NCBI RefSeq assembly: GCF_020509005.1
Contig: NC_063024.1
Location: forward strand, 1,178,001-1,242,000
DNA: 64,000 bases
Source of the DNA: Fulvia fulva
Lineage: Eukaryota > Ascomycota > Dothideomycetes > Mycosphaerellales > Mycosphaerellaceae
Direction of reading: 5' to 3'
Shown: positions 56,345 to 64,000 of the stretch, piece by piece
How the letters are laid out: every line of letters starts with the position of its first letter
How positions within the stretch are numbered: the first letter of the stretch is position 1
The notes under the pieces: generated by a model
Seen by the model: only the letters and a program-made list of their open reading frames with translations
The model's database searches: none
What the model was told of the DNA's origin: nothing
Position numbers and translations under genes: made by a program

Positions 56345-59300
56345 CTCCTACTTAGGTCGTAAGGTAAGGAACAATTATTCCTACTATACTAGCTATAGCT
56401 ATGGTATAAAGGTCTAGAACTAGGGACCGGCTAGCGGTTTAGTCAAACTATCTACTACTATCTCCTTAGTATAGTAGTACTCTACTTTAATCTTCCTCTA
56501 CTACTAGAGGTGCCTAATATAGTTATAGGTAACATTAATATACTTAGATCTTTCGTAGATATAGGCGTCCTTAACTAAGGTTAGAGCCGCCTAGTTATCC
56601 CCTATAAGACGTACTAGTCTTAGTTCGTCGACAGTGCTCTTATCGGCTAGGACTATTAGTTAGAAAGAGTAGTCTCCTACTAGCCCCGGGTGATTTATCT
56701 CTCGGAGGATAGCCGCTAGGAACTAGGATTATTTCGCGGCGGCGTTTATCGCTATAAACTCTACCTCTATAGTAGAGGTTGCTATAGACTTTTACTTCTT
56801 ACTTATTTAGGATATAGGCGTACCGTACACTAGCTAGACATGTCCTAGAATTAAGACCCTATCTACTCGATCTATCGCGTAGTTAGAGTCTAAGTATCCG
56901 GTTAGGGCACCGCTACTACGTCTAAATATTAACCCTAGGTCGGGGAACGACCTTAGGTATCTCGAGACCTTCTTTAGTACTTTTATATACCGCTTAATTA
57001 GATCCGCAACATATGTACTAGTTCTCCCGAGTAGGAAGGCTAGGTCCGGTCTCGTTATAGTTATTAGCTATATCTAGGTCCTATTATCGCTCTAGTAGTT
57101 ATCCTTACTATATCTCTCGTCGTTCGGGGCTATAGGACGGAGATTATCGTAACTATCTATTAGCGAGAGTATTAGGCTTGCCTTTTCTTTTGCTATGTCT
57201 ATTTTAGTAAGGGCCTTACGGATATTATAGCCCTAGTCGAGTTTTAGGGTACCGTTACGCCTATCGCGGGTAATCTTTAGTCCTAGTAGTTTCTCCGGTT
57301 CCCCGAGATCCTTAATCTTAAAGTATTACGCGAACTACTTCTTAAACTATTAGATGTCGGCTAACCTTAGTACTATAATAGGTATATCGTCTATATAGAT
57401 AAGTAGTATAATATCTCTCTTAGTATAGGTTAGGAGACATAGATCTACCTCGGACTAGTAGAATCCTATTTTGACTAACGTAGCGACATAGAGCTTATTC
57501 TAGTCTCTAGCTACCTACTGTAGGCCGTAGAGACTCCGGAGTACCTAAAGGACCGTATTCGGTAGGGTTTCGACTCCTAGTAGGGGTTTTATATAGATAT
57601 CTTCGGCTAGGTAGCTTTAGGTAAACGTATTGTTAACGTCGACCTAGTATATCTCGAGATCCCGCTCGTAAACTACTACTATAAAGACCCTTAGGGTGTT
57701 ATAGCGTACTATAGGTACGAATGTCTCTTCGAAGTTAACGCCGAACTTCTATAAAAACCCTCTTACGATAAGTCTTGCCTTGAACTTTTCGATTGCTCCG
57801 CTAATAAGTCTCTTTACGTCAAAGACCTACTTAGAGGTAACTATATTTGCCCCCCTTAGAGCGATAGCCGTTTCCTAGGTATTATTACCTAATAACGAGA
57901 GTAGCTCGGTATCGATAGCGTCCTTCTATAAGTAGCCCTATCTAGGATTCCCTACCGTAGCCTTATATATCTTCGGGATAGGTACTTCCTATTAGTAGGC
58001 GATACCGGGTCCGAATATAACAAAGGCGTATTCTTAGACTTCGTCGAATAGTTCCTCTACCGTAGCTATAAATATACGTTCGTCGGTATCGGTAAGTCTA
58101 TTATTCACCTATAGTAGTTAGTAGAACAAAGCTATTATAGCTTTATAGTGCTTAGCCTTATAGTCCTAGTCCTAGCCGTAGTTATCGTCGGGATCCCTAG
58201 TCCTTTTCCTCCGGACGATTAGTTCCGGTAGCTACGGGGTTTTCTCGATCTTCTTATAGTTCGCGATATTATCTAGTCTACCGGAAAGTTAGATATAGAG
58301 CGGTCTTAAGACAGTTAGTCCTTTGTCCTTAGCCGTAGCGGGTTCGGTCTCTACGTAGAGAGCAGGGATTAGCTAGGTCGGTTCTTCTATAGAAGACTCG
58401 GCTACTTTAGTAGTAGAAAGTTAGGGTATTTTATATACTATCTCGCTTACGTTACTCTCGTCGGGCCTAGGTATTATACTACCCGAGGATCGTGAGATTA
58501 CTATCGGGGCATCCGCTAGTCGCTAAACTAGTAGTAGTCGCGAGACCGCCGGTAGTCGACCGACTAGCCTTTATTTAGGTACCTTACTAGGTTAGTTCGT
58601 AAAGAAGACACCTAAATCTAGATCTCCCCCCTTCTCGTTTTCGAACTAATCTACTTAGCTATACTACCTAATAGCTCGTATATCTAGCTCCTAGAACAAC
58701 TATTACTTAGTCGATTGACCGTATCTAACAAAAACAGCTTCCTTACCCTAGTTTATTAACTTATCCTATCGTAGCCCTTTTAGATATAATTTCGGTTCTA
58801 CGTAAACTACTACCCTATAATCCTATACTCTTAGGTAGTCTACCGTCGGTACTTTGCTAGTAAATACTTGTTCCGGCGAAAGTTAGACACCGTTAAGTAA
58901 CGGTCCGTTTAGTAGTAGGTTACGTATAACCGCCTATACCTCTAGCGCTTTAGGCTAGAATTCTACCGGCATCCCCGATTCCTCGAGTATTACGCGGATC
59001 GCGTTCTCTAATACCTAGATTGACCTTTCTACTACTCCGTTTTGTATAGAGTTATAAGTATCTATCGTATCGTATTAAACCCCCGATTCTTTCTCCTATT
59101 CTTTTAGAACTATTAGTAGCTTAGGTATATTATTACTCCGTACTACTCTTACGTAGCATTTCGATACTTTCTCTATAGTTAGCCGCTATTATCGTAGTGC
59201 TTACGGTACGTCGGATTTGTTCTTAAGCGGGATTACCTACTTCTTTCTTAAGTTATCTATAATCTCTAGCTAGTATTTAAAACCTAGCCTAGATATCGTA

Positions 59301-61098
59301 TTTTCGAAGGGTCCGTAGATATCGATAGATATAAGCGTAAGTCTTTCGTTCTTTCGGTCTACGATAGCGCCTTTAAACTTCCGTATATTCGCGATAGAGT
59401 ATACCTTATAGTTATACTCGTCCGGGATAGGAATCGGGTCCTTCTTATTACTTACCCTATAGACGTTCCGGAGTAATCCTTTACCTAGGTATACGAATCT
59501 TCTATACTAAAGCTCCTACTAATCCTCGGTAGTTACCGCGGCTAGAGCTTCCTTATTAGGAATGTTACCCGCGGGTAACATCTCCGGGGGCCTATTATCT
59601 ACCTAGTTTAGGGAGTCGGATATCGAAGATACTACCGGTACCCCCCCTCGTAGTACTATTCGTACGATAGGCTCTCCGCTCTTATACTTAAGTATAAAGT
59701 TTAGAGGTTCGACATCGAATTACTTACTAAACTACCTCTATAAAACTAGATTAACTCCGAGATTAGGAACAAAATAGACTTTCTCTAGCGTAATTTATTT
59801 CCCCGTTATTCCTTTATAGAATGAATCTAGGTACCCCCTACCGACTTTAATTACTTTTCTTCTCGCTAGTTTCCTAAGCGATCTAAATAGAGACTTATCA
59901 TTAGTTATGTATAAGGAGGTATAGGAGTCTAGTAACTATTTAGAGGCGGGAAACTTACCTTTTACTTCGGTAGTAGAATAGGCGACTTCGTCGTCGTATA
60001 TTTCCTCGGTATTACTTTCTCGTAAGGTATAGGCTCGTACCGCCTTTATCTTTATCTTATTATCGGATTGGCTTCTCCTATCCTTCTAGTATTTCCTAGA
60101 CTTCTTAAGGGCGTTTTAGGCTTTCTCTAGATCCTAGACTAGCTCTTTATAGGACTTCTTCTCCGGTCACTTCCTATCCTTCTTTTTAATAAACTCCTTT
60201 ACGGAATCTAGTTCCGGGCACAATATAACTAGGTAGTTACTATCGTAGATAAAGTAGCCGCTCTTACCCCCTTGTCTCTAGAAGTATAGAGCGGTCTCGC
60301 CCTTACTCTCTTAAATCCGTAATTCGTAGGATTTAAGTAAGGTTATAGCGGATTCCTAGCCTAGGTTTAGCTAGGCTAGGATAGTGTCCCTAGTACTAGC
60401 TTGACGTCCGGGAGGCTACTTAGTAGGTACTTAAACCTCCGGACAGGGTCCTTATAGTAGGTCTCTTTACTATCTGTTTCGGTAATCTATATAGATAGGT
60501 TACCTAGATATATCTACCCTTATCTAATTGTCTAATTATCCGGTAGCTTAAACGACACTAGCTATTTTATAAGCGCTACTACGTATACCTTATAGACCTT
60601 ACTATACTTCTTCTATAGAAGTTTCTAGATCTCTTTCGTATCTCGTATATCTAAGATTTCTTAGTTATCCTCCTCGGATAAATATACTAAGATAGTATAT
60701 CTCGCTATACCGATCGCCTTCGAAGTGATCTTAGGCGTAATAGATTCTAGGAGGTTAGCCGACGAGTCGTCAATAACCTAGAATACCTCCCGGCTTTCGA
60801 GATAGTCTCGTAGTATAACGAACTAGCGCTTCTAGTTCTTATAAGTAAGGGTAGGGCCGACCTTCCGGGGGCCCTCGTAACTCGTTAAGTCTTCTATAGC
60901 GAAGGTAGCCTTAGATATATAGTAAGCTCTACTTGACTACGGTAGTTAGAATAAGCTTAGACTTCCCGAGTCTATTAGTAGCGTTCCGTATAGTAGACTC
61001 CCCGAGTCTATTAGTACGTTACCGTACGGATTCCGGGTATAGGGTATAATACCCTACGTCGTACTTCCTTAGTATATCGATGTCCTATTAAGCAAACC
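56345..61098 (-). pseudogene. Copia-2 gag-pol remnant
   Basis: The internal region is read on the minus strand. It is similar in order and sequence to Copia-1 but independently mutated. The two copies differ enough to be distinct subfamilies that share LTR starts and primer site. No open frame survives. Confidence 0.75.
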
Positions 61099-61111
61099 CG
61101 GGCTTATAACC

Positions 61112-61517
61112 TATTAAATAGGTATAGTATATATATACGGAAGTTAGGACACGTAATAGGGAAGGAGGAAGGACTAATATAGTATACGAAGGTATATAGT
61201 AGAATAGTGTTTAGTACTAAAGGTATCTCTACTATCGGTATAGAGACTACGTCTCTTATACCTATATAGAGGGATCTTACTCTAGTCCTAGTTCTATTTC
61301 ACTACGCCTTATCGGTTTTACCTATATCTTATCCTACGACGGTAGTTCCTCCGATAGTCTCGTACTAACTAGCTAAGTAACTTTAGGTCCTCTAAGTCGC
61401 TCCTACTATTCGTACGGTGTCTCGGTAGTATTACCGTACTATTGTCTCGACTAACTTAGTATATACTAAGTTAGTCCTAGTACCGTACGACATACCTACT
61501 AACCTATATTCGTAATA
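61112..61517 (-). repeat. Copia-2 right LTR
   Basis: Starts TATTAAATAGGTA directly next to the primer-binding site and then goes straight to TAGTATATATATACGG. It lacks the ~105 bp present at 50683-50775 if that piece is the partner LTR. Confidence 0.8.
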
Positions 61518-63429
61518 CGACTCGCTATATTACTTATAGCGGCGAAGCCTTAGTACTAGCCGAATACTATCTAGCGACTCTCTACTTACTTCCTACCTCC
61601 TAGTATCCTCTAGAGGTATTAATTGCGACGCCTTATTAAAGGTTAGAGACCCTCTAGACTAAATATACTTACGCTTTCGTGCTTTCTACTATATAAGGGC
61701 CTCGTTAGACTTACGTAGCTTACTAATCTTGCTTTATATAAGAGCTATCTAATACGCTATCTCTCTACTCCCTCTCTATTGCCCTATTAAACGACCTTCC
61801 TCTTTCTCCTATGCCTTTCTAAGCCCGTAACGACGCTCTAAGACGTAATGACACCTATTTTAAACCCTGTCTCGTCGGAGTTATAGGTGTCCTAGTTAAG
61901 GATACTATACTTCTCCTTTATATTACGTATAAGTAAGAACTACTTCTCAATAACGTCTAGATCTTCTATTAGGGCTCGCTAACGATCGTATCTACGTATT
62001 ATACGAACCTTTAGCTTACGATACCGCCTAATAAACCTGTCTATCTAATTAAGACTAGCGGGCTTAAGACCCTTCTCTTATAGTAATAAATCGGCTATTA
62101 CTCGTATACTAGCCTTTAATAGCGGGAAACCTCTAAGTAGTGTAGTTCGAGACGCGTCGTATACCTTTATAGTAAGTCGATTCGTAATTGTCGCGTCGTG
62201 TTTCGTAGCCTAGACAGCTAAGGTCAGTTTGGCCTCGTTTAAAGACAATATACGCTATAATAGTAGTTATATAGCTATATCTATAGAAATGGTATAGTTC
62301 TTAGTAAAAGTAGCCCGCTCGGTAGTATAGCCCCCTCGATAGTAAAGCACGCTACTAGATCTACTATATTATCGACTCGAATACTAGTCTACCGTTACTA
62401 AAGGAGCTAGGCTCTAGAATATAGAGCGACGATATTAATCTATCTGGCGTAATAATACCCTAAAGCTTAATACCGTAATAGCGCTTATAGCTATTATAAT
62501 ATACCTTCTAATAATATATTAGACGATACGTCTTTCTAAAGGTACCGTCGATAAATCTAAATACCCTATCTACGCTAATATTAGAGCCTATTACTTAAGT
62601 ATACTACTTTAGATACTGGGCTATTAGACGGTATAGATCCTATAGTAGTCTATTACTAAAGTTATTATTAATATAGTCTATTACCTTATTAAATATTCTA
62701 CTAATTATAGTAGAACTCCGTCCGACGGTATATATTAAATCTTCCTATCGAGTAGGTATTACTAATTGCTTTAGAGTTAAGTATATAGCTTCTACTAGAT
62801 CGATACGTAACTTCTTAGTATTACGGGCCTAGGCGGACGTCTAGTAAATAGTAGTCGGTTACGTAACTCGGTACGGGCCGGCTCGTATACCTCGGCTTAT
62901 ATATTAACTCTCCGTACCTCGTGCTCCTCTTAGATAGCCTATCTGATAACTTCGTGATTTGCCCTATATTAAGAACGGCTCCCTTATATTTTATTAGACC
63001 TCCTTTACTAACCGTAGAATACGTACTACGAAGGACCTATAAAGTAATAGCTTAAAGATATAGAAACTACGCTTATCGCGAGTTCTTTATACTAATCGCG
63101 TGATAAACGCGATAGGTCTAAGTCAATAAGAACAATCGTAACTTTATTAATAAGATACTAGCTAAGAGTATAGGTAGTAGGTACTCTCTACTTACTAGTC
63201 GCCCTAAGATCTGCCGCGAGTCGCTTATATTTAATAGTAGCTAGACTTAAGGTCACTAAACCTAACCCTAATAGCTAACTAACGAGCAAATATAGTAGCG
63301 TGTTAAGTATCTAATAAAACTAGTTACTAAATCGCCTAAGACGATTAACCTCTCCGACTATATCCGGGACGACGAAGTAGAAGAATATATAACTAGATAG
63401 GATATCGAGTTTGATTATAACGATAATAT
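61518..63429 (-). pseudogene. PIF/Harbinger-like DDE transposase remnant
   Basis: On the minus strand near 62410-62570 the reading is VFRFIDGTFRKTYRLIYY, YKRYYGIKL*GIITPDRLIS and SLYILEPSSFSNGRLVFE. This corresponds to the first catalytic Asp (F-x-D-G-T) and the H-K-R-Y-H-G-x-K-F-Q-x-I-V-T-P-D-G-L block of Harbinger-type DDE transposases found in fungi. Terminal repeats were not identified, so the limits are those of neighbouring elements. Heavily mutated. Confidence 0.6.
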
Positions 63430-64000
63430 AGATAGATATTTCATTTAAGCTATTATAGTGCCCTTTGGCCTATATAGCTATACTATCTTGTTTTCGTATA
63501 TATAGAGGGGAAACCGTATTAGTAAAAACCCCTCCTCCTTCCCGCCTGTCTTTTCCCCCTCGTTATCGTCTTAGATTTCGCTTATTAGAGGTACGCTAGT
63601 ATTATAGGCCTGCCCTAATAACTACCCTATCTACACCCCCCCTAGCTTCCGCCTCTTATCTATCTACTCCTCCGTCTCGCTAGCGAGGCTAAACTACTAG
63701 AGGTATCCCTACTATAGTATCTACCGAGAGATTTGGCGAATATTGCCTTTGTCCCTAATAATTGACTTATAGTCTCTCCTTCCCGCTTAGTACCTCTAAT
63801 TTCCCCTACCTCTCGCCTACTACGGGTATCGTAGTAGTATATATTCTAGGTTTTACGATAGGTAGCTATACTAGTAGGCTAGGCTTTAGATGTCTAGTAC
63901 GCGTCTCCTAAATAGGTAGGCCCTTAGTCTAATATATTCGGACCTAATTTGGATCGCTATACTTGCTTCGGCTCTTATTAGATCCCTATATAGCTAGTAA
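63430..64000 (-). mobile_element. LINE copy 4, 3' end (continues outside window)
   Basis: It starts with GATAGATATTTCATTTAAGC and follows the 3' end of LINE copy 3 (50800 onward) base for base with scattered transitions. The zinc-finger-like C-terminus of ORF2 is encoded on the minus strand. The rest lies beyond the window. Confidence 0.9.

Larger units (their letters stand above)
55959..61517 (-). mobile_element. Copia-2 LTR retrotransposon, RIP-degraded
   Basis: The right LTR is 61112-61517; the left LTR is 55959-56344, probably with its first part at 50670-50788 beyond LINE copy 3. The coding order on the minus strand is gag (about 60150-61000), integrase (about 58600-59600), reverse transcriptase (about 56950-57850) and RNase H (AALTLVKDAYIYERSKYIN near 56530-56590). 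The primer-binding site CGGGCTTATAACC (61099-61111) is the same as in Copia-1. No matching 5-bp flanking duplication was found (left TTTTA, right CGACT), so one end may be rearranged. Confidence 0.8.

Overview
The window looks like a chromosomal segment of a filamentous ascomycete, probably a Dothideomycete (inference from gene families, not from a species match). The evidence is: protein genes interrupted by 49-64 nt GT-AG introns with CTGAC/CTAAC-like branch sites (one intron is 149 nt); Zn(II)2Cys6 and fungal bZIP regulators; F-box proteins; an RCR-type membrane protein; a fungal CXC-domain protein; and long tracts of transposon sequence ruined by C-to-T / G-to-A changes of the repeat-induced point mutation (RIP) type.

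Positions 1-17,336 are a gene-bearing arm with balanced base composition. In order it holds the C-terminal half of an alpha/beta hydrolase, a 62-residue secreted cysteine-rich peptide, a second hydrolase of the same family, an RCR-like membrane protein, a Zn2Cys6 transcription factor, a Myb/SANT-like gene with frame breaks, a P-loop (sulfotransferase-like) gene, a kinase-like (APH fold) protein with altered catalytic residues, a bZIP factor with five exons, two F-box genes (one with an in-frame TGA) and a CXC-domain cysteine-rich protein. I reconstructed splicing by hand for seven of these, and most reading frames close exactly across the introns.

From 17,337 to the end the window is almost entirely transposable elements. 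A Tad-like LINE (17,352-29,498, 15-bp target duplication) carries a RIP-damaged Gypsy element (18,345-25,560, 184-bp LTRs, 5-bp duplication). About 1.5 kb of unmutated host-like DNA follows, with a small ORF broken by an 8-bp tandem repeat and a tRNA-like sequence. Then comes a four-level nest: a PIF1-type helicase remnant split by a second LINE (32,553-49,008), which is split by a Copia element (33,954-45,508), which is split by a structurally complete, unmutated Gypsy chromovirus (35,249-41,539) with identical 520-bp LTRs and open gag and pol. Beyond it lie a Gypsy chromodomain fragment, a Copia element with an inverted LINE inside its left end, a Harbinger-like transposase remnant, and the 3' end of another LINE running off the window.

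The history that follows from the nesting is: old DNA-transposon and LINE insertions, then Copia and Gypsy insertions, all mutated by RIP, and finally one recent Gypsy insertion that has escaped it. The host genes next to the LINE are hardly affected by the mutation process. Element boundaries are supported by target-site duplications where stated; functions are by motif recognition only, without database searches.
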